Shown here in pieces: positions 32,607 through 43,454 of a DNA stretch of 64,000 nucleotides. Origin of the DNA: Cepaea nemoralis (taxonomy: Eukaryota > Mollusca > Gastropoda > Stylommatophora > Helicidae); assembly GCA_014155875.1 (NCBI GenBank), contig JACEFZ010026854.1, positions 726,500 to 790,499 on the forward strand. Direction: 5' to 3'. Below the pieces are notes generated by a model. That model saw only the letters and a list, made by a program, of their open reading frames with translations, was not told where the DNA came from and made no database searches. Each line of letters opens with the position of its first letter. The stretch's first letter is position 1. Both the position numbers and the translations under genes were made by a program.

Positions 32607-34376
32607 TCAGAGCGCGATGTTTGGCATCTTTTCTTGACTGCAAGTTGGTTTATGATAGGAGTAATGTTTTGTGTCATCGAAGATTCTCATGATGGACTGC
32701 AAGTGTTCATTAGTGAGACTACTACTGTGTGATATTTTGTTACTCTTCATCACAGAAAATAGCTGCTCACACAGATATGTGCTAGCAAACATGCTCAAAG
32801 TTCTAGCCGCATGTAGACGAAGCCGGGGCATCTCTTCAGGAATGAAACGAGTTAACTGTGCAGGCCCCACAGTGTCGTACTTTGCCTTTAGTGTCCCATT
32901 ACACTGCAGCTCTATTTACTCCATCTGCAAATTTACAGGTGCAGTTTCCACATCTATGGCAAATGGATTACGAAACAGCTCGAAATTACATTTCTGTGCT
33001 TCAAAGTCACTAAGGCGCAGTGCGAACTCGCCGCATAGTAAGCTAAGTTTTTCAGCAAAGTCTGCATTGGGAAACACCATAGCGTTGACTTGGTTTAACA
33101 TTGCCTGGCAACAAGAAAGTGAGACAGGTTGCATTGGTGCATTTGTGTCTCCCATAAGCGCAGCTTCACTTGAAATGCCTTCACTGCATCATGCATATCA
33201 GTGATAATTTGCTCCCATCCCTGGAGCTGCAGGTTCAAGTCGTTGAGATGAGTGATTATATCATCACAGAAACGTCAACTCACATTTCCACTTTTTATCA
33301 CGAAAAACTGTGGAATCTTTTCTTACTGTCCATAATTGACAGATTTCCTCGATCAACTGGAAAAATCTACTGAGACCTTATCCCCGACTTAGCCACCGCA
33401 CCTCTGTATGAGAAGGCATGTCACTGAACGCCGATTCTATTTCCTGCAAAAAAGACCGAAATTGACGGTGATTTAAAACTTTGTCTCTGATAAAGTTGAC
33501 TGTTTGTGTTACAATGCTCATTACATCGTCCATGTTGAGAATTTTACCACAAAGCGATCCTTGGTGTATGATGCAGTGATATGCTACCAATTCACCAGTA
33601 CAGTTCTCCTGCATCTTTAGCCGCATCCTTCCAACTAGTCCACTTTCTTCGTCACACATCGCAGGTGCTCCATCTGTTGTCAGTCCAACGAGTTTGTCCC
33701 AAAGCAGGTTCATGTTGGTTAAACTTTGACATACGTTGTCAAAAATGTCTTCTCCTGTCGTTGTTCCATGCATGGATTTCATGTCCAATATTTCTTCAGA
33801 GACATTCAAACTGGAGTCCACTCAACGGATGAAGATGGCGAGCTGTGCAGTGTCAGTCGTGCCATTACTTTCATCGACAGCAAGGGAGAATGCAACAAAG
33901 TCTTAGCCTTTTTTCGATCAGCTGTGTTTTCACATCAGTGGCCATCTCACAAACCCGACCAACAACAGGTATTTCTGCTGAAGCTTACTTTTGCAAACAT
34001 CTGCTTTTTGTCTGAACACAAGACGTCACACACTTTCATCATGCAGCGCTTCAGAAATTCTCCTTCTGTAAATGGTCGGCCTGATTATGCGATCTCCTCT
34101 GACACAATAAAACTCGTTTTGACTGCACCATCAGTTTGTGATTTTGCTTTGGTGAAAAACATCTGCTATGATGTTAGATGCCTCTTCAATTCTTCTACAT
34201 TCTGTAGCTTCTGCTCTTAATTCAGGCTGTTGAACTTGTCTTGATGTTTAGTCTCCTACAAGAGACAACATTGCATGTTATAGACATATTTTCAAGCGAA
34301 CGAAAGAAGAAGAAGAAGAAGAAAGAAGAAGAAGAAGAAGAAGAAGAAGAAGAAGAAGAAGAAGAAGAAGAAGAAG

Positions 34377-34407
<31 letters not shown>

Positions 34408-34570
34408 CTCGTAGTGTCGTCCTAGATTAAATTCTTTGATCACAGCCAAGTTATCCCCTCAAATTAGACACACAGGTTTACCCGCCAATATCAGTAAACA
34501 TATATTCAGCGTCCCAGCGGCTTTGAAAGGCTTTGTTTTCAGAATCATCTTTTCTCTTGGCCATTTTAAA
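32607..34570 (-). pseudogene. hAT transposase, second GTF2IRD2-like copy
   Basis: Minus strand. The BED-type finger (CLICGDNLAVIKEFNLGRHYET) lies at 34475-34410 and is cut there by the GAA-tailed insertion. Next come GTTTGEDIFDNVCQ, TTDGAPAMCDEESGLVGRM, YHCIIHQGSLCGKIL, LNHRQFRSFLQEIESAF and EVRWLSRG (33760-33378). FALRLSDFEAQKCNFELFRNPF (33050-32960) and the dimerisation block (TLSMFASTYLCEQLFSVMK, 32800-32720) follow. The SLAxDES-type block before 33821 is out of frame. Confidence 0.85.
34256..34407 (+). mobile_element. GAA-tailed short element inside the hAT finger
   Basis: About 50 bp of head ('tacaagagacaacattgca') plus some 100 bp of (GAA)n. It splits the zinc-finger codons; 'agtctc' occurs on both sides and may be a short TSD. 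It has the same head as 3401-3535. Confidence 0.7.
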
Positions 34571-35049
34571 GGCTAGCTTTGATTTTAAAAGATTGTGTAT
34601 CTACCGACAGACGCTTAATTGATATCAGGTTAGCCGTAGAGGGAAAAAGTGATGTAATATCCGGGCATTACACTACTTTCATTTTTTATGCGCCAATCCA
34701 AAACGAGCTTCTGAACGTTGCGAGGTAATTATATAACGACGAACACTAACTCACTACACAACTTTTAATTTCGCTTATTCTGATCGAAGCGAGAACACTG
34801 CCAGGTAGCCTATCATTCGGAAGCCTGCTAATTAGGGAATTTGATTTGCACTTTATATCGTGACAATAAAAGCATATTTTTGCCTAAAATTCTCTCTAGT
34901 GCCGAATATATTTGTGCGTCGGTTGAGACCTCGCGGGCCTGATATGATTGTACGGAGGGCCATATGTAGCCCGCGAGCCTTGAGTTTGATACGTGTGATT
35001 TAGATGATGAGTCCGCATGTTTTTCTATAAACAAAACCAAACCAACAAC

Positions 35050-36118
35050 AACATGTCCTGAAGCAGATTCCTGCGATGTGCCTGTCACATCTTGTAGGTC
35101 TGTGTGCCTGTGATGATATAGTGTCATCATATCTTGTAGGTCTGTGTGCCTGTGAATGTTATAGTGTCATCACATCTTGTAGGTCTGTGTGCCTGTGATG
35201 TATATAGTGTCATCACATCTTGTAGGTCTGTGTGCCTGTGATGTTATAGGTTGTCATCACTATCTTGTAGGTCTGTGTGCCTGTGATGATATAGTGTCAT
35301 CACATCTTGTAGGTCTGTGTGCCTGTGATGATATAGTGTCATCACATCTTGTAGGTCTGTGTGCCTGTGATGTTATAGTGTCATCACATCTTGTAGGTCT
35401 GTGTGCCTGTGATGTTATAGTGTCATCATATCTTGTAGGTCTGTGTGCCTGTGATGTTATAGTGTCATCATATCTTGTAGGTCTGTGTGCCTGTGATGAT
35501 ATAGTGTCATCACATCTTGTAGGTCTGTGTGCCTGTGATGTTATAGTGTCATCACATCTTGTAGGTCTGTGTGCCTGTGATGTTATAGTGTCATCACATC
35601 TTGTAGGTCTGTGTGCCTGTGATGTTATAGTGTCATCATATCTTGTAGGTCTGTGTGCCTGTGATGTTATAGTGTCATCATATCTTGTAGGTCTGTGTGC
35701 CTGTGATGTTATAGTGTCATCATATCTTGTAGGTCTGTGTGCCTGTGATGTTATAGTGTCATCATCATCTTGTAGGTCTGTGTGCCTGTGATGTTATAGT
35801 GTCATCACATCTTGTAGGTCTGTGTGCCTGTGATGTTATAGTGTCATCACATCTGTAGGTCTGTGTGCCTGTGATGTTATAGTGTCATCATATCTTGTAG
35901 GTCTGTGTGCCTGTGATGTTATAGTGTCATCATATCTTGTAGGTCTGTGTGCCTGTGATGTCATAGTGTCATCACATCTTGTAGGTCTGTGTACCTGTGA
36001 TGTGATAGCGTCATGACATATTGTGGAACTGTGTGCCTGTGATGTGATATCGTGACGACATCTTGTTTATCTGTGTGCCTGTGATGTTATAGAGTCGTCA
36101 CACCTTGTAGGTCTGTGT
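35050..36118. repeat. 42-bp minisatellite, array 1
   Basis: About 25 head-to-tail copies of a 42-bp unit ('gatgttatagtgtcatcaca', then 'tcttgtaggtctgtgtgcct'). 42 is a multiple of three, so a 14-residue Cys-containing frame (VGLCACDVIVSSHL) stays open for 200 codons. I regard it as non-coding. Terminal copies at 36000-36118 are diverged. Confidence 0.95.
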
Positions 36119-36119
36119 G

Positions 36120-37100
36120 CAGGGAGGAATTGGTGCTCAGTCGTTTGAAATATTGTCCATAGAACGTTCTTTTCTTTTTTAAAATTTCAGATAAAGAGTT
36201 TGATTTTCACTGTCTTGACAGATTGTATTAGGGTGTCTGTCCCTTTAGAGCTGTGTTTTGACGAGGGCTGCGTCATCTGCATATCTAAATTCTGGAATTC
36301 AGTTGACACAATTCTTTTGTTTTTCGCATATCCTTTATAATAAATCGCTGTCAACATCAGCGTTTTACCGCTGTCGTTGATTTCGTGGCAAGATTACGCT
36401 CAGTAGTTTGTCATTGCTTCTGAGCAGCCGGCTCACTTATCCCGTAAGTTAACAACGCGGCGAAAAACCGCTTCCAATTCTCGCGCGCTGCGTTACCCTA
36501 CGTGGATAAACTTGATTACGAAGAAAGTCGTTTATCACCTTGGCCAGGGATACTGACACCAATCACGATGAATAAACACTAATTGTCTCTGGTCTCATCA
36601 TGTTTGACATTTCTCATTGCATTTTCTATTTTAAAAAAAAAGTCGCTTAAATGTAGATAGGGTCGACTTCATTGCATCGGGTTTTATGCCATATGGCTCG
36701 GTCTCTTTCCGCAGCACGGAAAGCGTCGCACAAAGCACGAACTCCGTAGCTTTTAGCGACGACCCACATTTTCTATATCCCGCATTTTCTATATCTATGT
36801 TAAATATTTATAAGGATGTAAATACATCCTTGTCGTAAGCTCTTTTGCCCCTCAAACCTGTTTGATGCTTCATTGGCTACTCTGACAGCTAATTGTTGGT
36901 CATGGCATAATGATTCAAATAATTGGGGAACACGTGCTAGAAGTCTCGTATCCCTCATGTTTCTCAAACAATTTCTAGTTGTGGCCATAGCCTTATGTTG
37001 TCTATGAAGCAAGTATAATGATCTCTGCTGCTACAAACTACGTCTTCTTTCCCTTTCTGCTATGACTCGTGTTTCTGTTATAATCAAGAAGGTGCAAACC
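36120..37100 (-). mobile_element. RT remnant with SINE-like repeat inside, unit 1
   Basis: Minus strand. RT block HDQQLAVRVANEASNRFEGQKSLRQGCI lies at 36920-36805. A YADDAAL active-site block lies at 36300-36260 ('gcatctgc...gacgcagccctc' on the minus strand). Between them are the SINE-like repeat (36330-36530) and the 'atatggctcggtctc' repeat (36665-36790). LINE family uncertain. Confidence 0.6.
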
Positions 37101-38084
37101 AAGAAGACTCACTGAAACGAGGGAAACTTTTCGGGACTGCCCCAATTTGGGATTTTGCTTTGGTGAAAAACATCTGCTATGATGTTAGATGCCTCTTCAA
37201 TTCTTCTACATTCTGTAGCTTGCTCTTAATCAGGCTGTTGAACTTGTCTTGATGGTTTAGTCTCCTACAAAGAGACAACATTGCTGTTATAGACATATTT
37301 TCAAGCGAACGAAAGAAGAAGAAGAAGAAGAAAAAGAAGAAGAAGAAGAAGAAGAAGGAAGAAGAAGAAGAAGAAGAAGAAGAAGAAAGAAGAAGAAGAA
37401 GAAGAGAAGAAGAAGTCTCGTAGTGTCGTCCTAGATTAAATTCTTTGATCACAGCCAAGTTATCCCCACAAATTAGACACACAGGTTACCCGCCAATATC
37501 AGTAAACATATATTCAGGCGTCCCAGCGGTTTGAAAGGCTTTGTTTTCAGATCATCTTTTCTCTTGCCATTTTAAAGGCTAGCTTTGATTTTAAAGATTG
37601 TGTATCTACCGACAGACGCTTAATTGCTATCAGGTAGCCGTAGAGGGAAAAAGTGATGTAATATCGGGGCATTACACTACTTTCATTTTTATGCGCCAAT
37701 CCAAAACGAGCTTCTGAACGTTGCGAGGTAATTAATAACGACGAACACTAACTCACTACACAACTTTTAATTCGCTTATTCTGATCGAAGCGAGAACACG
37801 CCAGGTAGCCTATCATTCGGAAGCCTGCCTAATTCGGGATTTGATTTGCACTTTATATCGTGACAATAAAAGCATATTTTTGCCTAAAATTCTCTCTAGT
37901 GCCGAATATATTTGTGCGTCGGTTGAGACCTCGCGGGCCTGATATGATTGTACGGAGGGCCATATGTAGCCCGCGAGCCTTGAGTTTGATACGTGTGATT
38001 TAGATGATGAGTCCGCATGTTTTTCTATAAAAACAAAACCAAACCAACAACAACATGTCCTGAAGCAGATTCCTGCGATGTGCC

Positions 38085-39128
38085 TTCACATCTGTAGGTC
38101 TGTGTGCCTGTGATGATTATAGTGTCATCATATCTTGTAGGTCTGTGTGCCTGTGATGTTATAGTGTCATCACATCTTGTAGGTCTGTGTGACCTGTGAT
38201 GATTATAGTGTCATCACATCTTGTAGGTCTGTGTGCCTGTGATGTTATAGTGTCATCACATCTTGTAGGTCTGTGTGGCTGTGATGTTATAGTGTCATCA
38301 CATCTTGTAGGTCTGTGTGCCTGTGATGTTATAGTGTCATCATATCTTGTAGGTCTGTGTGCCTGTGATGTTATAGTGTCATCACATCTTGTAGGTCTAT
38401 GTGCATGTGATGTTATAGTGTCATCATATCTTGTAGGTCTGTGTGCCTGTGATGTTATAGTGTCATCACATCTTGTAAGTCTGTGTGCCTGTGATGTTAT
38501 AGTGTTATCACATCTTGTAGGTCTGTGTGCTTGTGATGTTATAGTGTCATCACATCTTGTAGGTCTGTGTGCCTGTGATGTTATAGTGTCATCACATCTT
38601 GTAGGTCTGTGTGCCTGTGATGTTATAGTGTCATCATATCTTGTAGGTCTGTGTGCCTGTGATGTTATAGTGTCATCATATCTTGTTCCTGTATGTGTCG
38701 CTGTCTGACTGTGCTGTTTATAGTGTCATCATATCGTGTAGGTCTGTGTGCCTGTGATGTTTATAGTGTCATCACATCTTGTAGGTCTGTGTGCCGTGAT
38801 GTTTATAGTGTCATCACATCTTGTAGGTCTGTGTGCTGTGATGTTATAGTGTCATCACATCTTGTAGGTCTGTGTGCCTGTGATGTTATAGTGTCATCAC
38901 TATCTTGTAGGTCTGTGTGCCTGTGATGTTATAGTGTCATCATATCTTGTAGGTCTGTGTGCCTGTGATGTCATAGTGTCATCACATCTTGTAGGTCTGT
39001 GTACCTGTGATGTGATAGCGTCATGACATATTGTGGAACTGTGTGCCTGTGATGTGATATCGTGACGACATCTTGTTTATCTGTGTGCCTGTGATGTTAT
39101 AGAGTCGTCACACCTTGTAGGTCTGTGT
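38085..39128. repeat. 42-bp minisatellite, array 2
   Basis: Second copy of the 42-bp array, with about the same number of units but more frame-disrupting indels (for example at 38190, 38690 and 38790), so the open frames are shorter (170 and 77 codons). Confidence 0.95.
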
Positions 39129-39129
39129 G

Positions 39130-40110
39130 CAGGGAGGAATTGGTGCTCAGTCGTTTCCAATATTGTCCATAGAACGTTCTTTTCTTTTTTAAAATTTCAG
39201 ATAAAGAGTTTGATTTTCACTGTCTTGACAGATTGTATTAGGGTGTCTGTCCCTTTAGAGCTGTGTTTGACGAGGGCTGCGTCATCTGCATATCTAAATT
39301 CTGGAATTCAGTTGACACAATTCTTTTGTTTTTTCGCATATCCTTTATAATAAATCGCTGTCAACATCAGCGTTTTACCGCTGTCGTTGATTTCGTGGCA
39401 AGATTACGCTCAGTAGTTTGTCATTGCTTTCTGAGCAGCCGGCTCACTTATCCCGTAAGTTAACAACGCGGCGAAAACCGCTTCCAATTCTCGCGCGCTG
39501 CGTTACCCTACGTGGATAAACTTGATTACGAAGAAAGTCGTTTATCACTTTGGCCAGGGATACTGACACCAATCACGATGAATAAACACTAATTGTCTCT
39601 GGTCTCATCATGTTTGACATTTCTCATTGCATTTTCTATTTTTAAAAAAAAGTCGCTTAAATGTAGATAGGGTCGACTTCATTGCATCGGGTTTTATGTC
39701 ATATGGCTCGGTCTCTTTCCGCAGCACGGAAAGCGTCGCACAAAGCACGAACTCCGTAGCTTTTAGCGACGACCCACATTTTCTATATCCCGCATTTTCT
39801 ATATCTATGTTAAATATTTATAAGGATGTAAATACATCCTTGTCGTAAGCTCTTTTGCCCCTCAAACCTGTTTGATGCTTCATTGGCTACTCTGACAGCT
39901 AATTGTTGGTCATGGCATAATGATTCAAATAATTGGGGAACACGTGCTAGAAGTCTCGTATCCCTCATGTTTCTCAACAATTTCTAGTTGTGGCCATAGC
40001 CTTACTGTTGTCTATGAAGCAAGTATAATGATCTCTGCTGCTACAACTACGTCTTCTTTCCCTTTCTGCTATGATTCTGTGTTTCTGTTATAAATCAAGA
40101 AGGTGCAAAC
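39130..40110 (-). mobile_element. RT remnant with SINE-like repeat inside, unit 2
   Basis: Same content as 36120-37100: YADDAAL block near 39270-39310, SINE-like repeat at 39345-39545, RQGC block near 39810-39925. Frames broken. Confidence 0.6.
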
Positions 40111-40123
40111 CAAGAAGACTCAC

Positions 40124-40223
40124 TCGGAAACAGTGAGGAACACATTTTCTGGGACTGCCTCCAAGTAAGAGTTCTGGCACATGATTTCTCCTATTGTCAC
40201 TTTTAGCATGGCAGCAAGTTGTT
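40124..40223 (-). CDS. Animal haem peroxidase, downstream exon (partial gene)
   Basis: Host gene exon. Acceptor cttgtgtttcag ends at 40224. The exon encodes QLAAMLKVTIGEIMCQNS, matching the C-terminal segment that follows the RF/T-rich linker in animal peroxidases (An_peroxidase family, usually 'QLxEIRKxTLxxLxCxN'), then YLEAVPENVFLTVS. Joining it to the exon ending at 42979 gives an in-phase Glu codon (G+AA), so the two fit as neighbours across an intron of 2.75 kb. It ends either at a GTGAGT donor (40123) or at TGA two bases on. A degraded copy of its 3' half lies at about 37113-37145. Confidence 0.65.
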
Positions 40224-40229
40224 CTGAAA

Positions 40230-40823
40230 CACAAGACATAATTGTTAGTAAACTTTGTGAATCAGTGTAGTGTTTAATTTAGATGAATCGCTTTTAAGTA
40301 TGACAAATAATGCGAGATCTTTAGTATGCTAGTATTGTTCTTATGCTTGCATGCGAGATGTGGACGTTCTAAAAGATACCTGATGGAAGTAGGATGTGGT
40401 GTCTACAGAAACTGTATTCATATAAGACGGTGAGCTGCTTAAAATTAGCTGACAGCAGAGAAGTATTTTCTAAGAAAAGTGCACATAATACAATACACTC
40501 AGTGACATAAAATGGAAGTCTTAACCGAAGAAGTGGAAGACTGTGGAATGTTTAGAGACATTTGATGTATACTGTCACGATTCAGGAGGAAATCTGCGAG
40601 AACAGAAAACTTTGTGACAGATGACTAACTGAATGTTGTGGCGAAATACGAAAACAACATAGATTTGAACCGAGACTATAGGAATTGTTTGTATGAACGA
40701 CTATACAGACGGTGGTTACAACATGTACAGCAGTCTTAGTTGCATGAAGTTATACTGCAGATAACGCGATTGCGAACAAACCAAAGCAATATTGAATGAT
40801 CGAAAAAGAAGAAGAAGATACAG

Positions 40824-40826
<3 letters not shown>
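40230..40826. other. Intronic sequence, no clear feature
   Basis: Between peroxidase exons. A weak plus-strand LINE-like hint (LACEMWTF near 40345) is too short to call. Confidence 0.4.
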
Positions 40827-40892
<66 letters not shown>

Positions 40893-40921
40893 AGAGATAG
40901 AGAGAGATAGAGATAGAAAGA

Positions 40922-40953
<32 letters not shown>

Positions 40954-41002
40954 AGAGAGAGAGAGAGAAGAGAGATAGAGAGAGAGAGAAAGAGAGATAG
41001 AT

Positions 41003-41047
<45 letters not shown>
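40827..41047. repeat. (GA)n microsatellite
   Basis: Nearly continuous GA, broken by GATA and GAAA units. Arg/Glu- or Ser/Leu-rich frames over it are artefacts. Confidence 0.97.
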
Positions 41048-41049
<2 letters not shown>

Positions 41050-41504
41050 AGAGAAGAACAAAAGAAGACACACGTTTTCGCTGACCAAACTGCATACGCT
41101 GACAATTACTGAGAGTATTGCGTCATCTGCGTGTATTTTCCTAAATCCCTGAAACACATGTATTTTAACCGGGTAAGATTGACAGTCTTTCAGACTCTAA
41201 TAGTGAAAACCCCCCAAGATGTCTGTATTGACGAGCTAGAGCACTAACCAAGACACAATATTAGCAAAATCATCGTTACGCCAAGAGTGTCTAGATTCGA
41301 CATGAATAATATTATGGAAAAGACCAATGTCGATGCCTATTGCTGTCCCTAAACTTAGGCTGAATGTGACTATGTAACTGTTAATATTGTAATTATTATG
41401 TGTTGTTATCTAAAAATTCTAATTTTCTTGCTCAGACTGCAGCAGTTATTTCCTAAGATATACGTAGCAGGAATTATATAGCCTTTTTCAATCTTTCAAT
41501 ATTT
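41050..41504. other. Intronic sequence, no clear feature
   Basis: AT-rich. It ends in a (CAATMTTT)-like stretch at 41488-41512 that may be a retroelement tail. Confidence 0.4.
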
Positions 41505-42760
41505 CAATCTTTGACAGGCGATAGTTTGTTACATTGTGCATCAATAAGTCATAATAACTACAACCCATGACGGTAGCGAATGTGACTGATCAGACCAAGT
41601 CGTGCTGTAAATATTTCTCCACAATGGATGCATGTGAATACATGGTCATGAAGTATTATTCGCAAACACCGCATATGAAAGCTGTTTAAACGTTTCTCTT
41701 AGTGTAAGTAAGTTGACCAGGTTTCACTGCCATAAAGAAGATTACTAAGGACACAGGCTTGACAGACAAGGGCTTTTAATTTGACAGTAAGCTTATTGTT
41801 CTCCCAGACTCTTTTTGTTAACATGTTAATTGGTGTTGCTGCCTTACCAATCCTGGTGTTGATTTCCTGATCTAGGGAAAATAGCTATTTACCTCTGATC
41901 CTAAATATGTAAAATGGTCTACTATCTCCATGGAATAGAAGAAAAAGCAGCGACTGCAGCAGGATATAACGATATAAATTGGAAACAAATAGGTATATTA
42001 AGCTCCTGCGAGAAGAAACGTACTAAACACAAACACGTTGCACATACCTTACAAGGAGATCCATCGTAAAACGGAATACAGGTGAAAATCCAAAATCAGA
42101 AGTAATAAATAAATATATAAAATGAATAATAAAAATAAAATACACACAAAAGCGTACAATACAATAGGACGGCCGACGTTTCGATTCTCAGAATCATTGT
42201 CAAGGACAGGACAACACAGATAGATAAACAACGAAATACAAAAAAATCAAAAAACAAAAAGCAACACTACACTGTTTCCATGCGGGAGCTGAAAAAGGCG
42301 GCTAAGCCAGTTGCGGAGGCACTCTTTGGCTGCAGAGTTTAAGTATAGTAGGTTGCCAGACACTCCTATATTTTCCACACCCCTATATTTTCATATCAGA
42401 CTGTTCGCATATTTTTGGCGACCTAAATCCTATCTGGCTTAATATACCTATTTGTTTCCAATTCATTATCTACTATCTCCAGTTCGGCATCGTCCATAAA
42501 GATTGATGGTACAACATTTGCACCTGGTGACGTAATCTTTGTCCTTTTTTTTTTGTTTGGTGCTAATTGTTAAACCAAATTCAGAAAAAGCAATGGGGAA
42601 TGCAATTGCAGCATCATCTGAGAAAAGCAACTCTCTGATCAGTACCCTCCTTACTTTGGTCTTGGCCTTCAATCTCTGAGCATTGTAGGGGCCGCCATCT
42701 GAGCGTGAGTGAATGTATATACCACCAAGCTGATCACGAAATACCCTTTTCAATCATATA
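41505..42760 (-). mobile_element. RTE-D LINE fragment, split by a Penelope-like insertion
   Basis: Minus strand. 42753-42560 reads GIYIHSRSDGGPYNAQRLKAKTKVR..LIRELLFSDDAAIAF, an RT block in which the active site FADD has become FSDD, then GLTIS. After the insertion (41933-42467) it resumes with the LDQEINTRIGKA region, then TPINMLT, a VCQACVLSNLLYGSETW thumb and an IHCGEIFTARLG block (41900-41590). It ends at about 41505 in sequence shared with 22911-22945. Frameshifted throughout. Confidence 0.7.
41933..42467 (-). mobile_element. Penelope-like element fragment (tentative)
   Basis: 535-bp insertion flanked by the 12-bp repeat tctactatctcc (41920-41931 and 42469-42480). Perfect 24-bp inverted repeats lie near its ends (41979-42002 and 42438-42461). 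On the minus strand at about 42165-42200 'gattctgagaatcgaaacgtcggcc' is present as a hairpin followed by GAAACGTCGG, the motif of Penelope-like terminal repeats that carry hammerhead ribozymes. No RT or GIY-YIG domain is left. The strand is inferred from the ribozyme-like motif. Confidence 0.5.
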
Positions 42761-42978
42761 CGTATACAATCATATACGTAACCACATGTCGACGTTGTTT
42801 CCTGTATTATATCATACTATTAAATGGGTTCCAATACAAGGAATGTCCTCGAAGCTAAGACATAGCCTTGGTTAGTCAATCTACACTAGTGGGAAGGTAT
42901 CTGTCTTGTATGTAAATATGTGCAAACTTACAAGTATGGCTACACTAATTATGTTAGTCAATAAGCACTTCTACTTAC

Positions 42979-43145
42979 CATCAGTGAAGCGGGTATACTC
43001 TTCATTGTTGTTGAAGAAAAATCTATCACCATGCTTCAGCCGTTTGAACTGCATTCCTACTATGCAGCTTATAGTTGGTCCAACTATGCCAGTTTTGACA
43101 GGCTCATGTAGCATGCCGGTAAATAGGTCGATGTCCCTGACATCT
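42979..43145 (-). CDS. Animal haem peroxidase, internal exon (partial gene)
   Basis: 167-bp exon with acceptor gatgcttgttag and donor gtaagt, both intact, and no stop in frame. It encodes DVRDIDLFTGML, then GIVGPTISCIVGMQFKRLKHGDRFFF and EYTRFTD. These correspond to conserved 'DIDLFxGG', 'GPTxxCIxxxQFxxLKxGDRFxxE' and 'RFT' blocks of animal peroxidases such as peroxidasin and thyroid-peroxidase-like enzymes, which oxidise substrates with H2O2. The haem-ligand His lies in upstream exons, which are not in this window. The intact splice sites and frame among decayed repeats argue for a functional gene; which paralogue is unclear. Confidence 0.75.
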
Positions 43146-43289
43146 CTAACAAGCATCAAACAATGGAAGGCGTCAGTCATTACAGCCCCGGATAAGAGCA
43201 GATGTTTATATGAAAATCATTTCTTGCACTACAACTTAACAACAGGAACACTTGTTTTAAGAAAGGAAGTAGCAGATGATAAACACCCG

Positions 43290-43384
43290 AGGCTATCTCT
43301 CATCATCATGCAGTGCCTTGCCGGCTGGAATAGGCGATCATACTTCTCTGCAAATTACAATGTCCGACCATGAATCAGCCAACA
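43290..43384. repeat. Short RTE-B tail-like fragment (tentative)
   Basis: 'catcatcatgcagtgccttgccggctgga' resembles the RTE-B 3' end at 13090 and lies just before the L2 copy. Too short to be sure. Confidence 0.3.
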
Positions 43385-43454
43385 ACCGTTTCTAATTGGA
43401 TACCTATATAGGAATCCTTGTGCCGGGTACAACTGGTATGACTGCTTCACTACA

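Larger units (their letters stand above)
32416..34997 (-). mobile_element. hAT transposon with TIRs and near-matching 8-bp TSD
   Basis: Left end caggagtgtcaaactcaa and right end ttgagtttgatacgtgtg form imperfect inverted repeats, each followed inward by 'gcgggcc' or 'gcccgcg' blocks. Flanking 8-mers ctttagat (32408-32415) and atttagat (34998-35005) differ at one base, as expected for an aged hAT TSD. It encodes a decayed GTF2IRD2-like transposase and has itself been hit by a GAA-tailed element. Confidence 0.85.
34141..37150. repeat. 3.0-kb tandem duplication, unit 1
   Basis: Collinear with 37151-40165. It contains, in order, the hAT finger exon with GAA insertion, the hAT right end, the 42-bp minisatellite, an RT remnant, the SINE-like repeat and, at its right edge (about 37113-37145), a degraded piece of the peroxidase exon found intact at 40124-40223. 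Differences are mostly single-base indels. Confidence 0.92.
37151..40165. repeat. 3.0-kb tandem duplication, unit 2
   Basis: Begins with the same 'gattttgctttggtgaaaaa' as unit 1 and runs to 'gggactgcctccaag' inside the peroxidase exon. It repeats the GAA insertion (37260-37415), the hAT right end (37920-38005), the minisatellite, the RT remnant and the SINE-like repeat. Confidence 0.92.

Noticed and set aside
35189..35791. 200-codon Cys-rich repeat protein
   Set aside because: Frame stays open only because the minisatellite unit is 42 bp; broken by indels in the second array.
42906..43373. 155-codon plus-strand protein
   Set aside because: Antisense shadow of the peroxidase exon; the minus strand has conserved motifs and splice sites.
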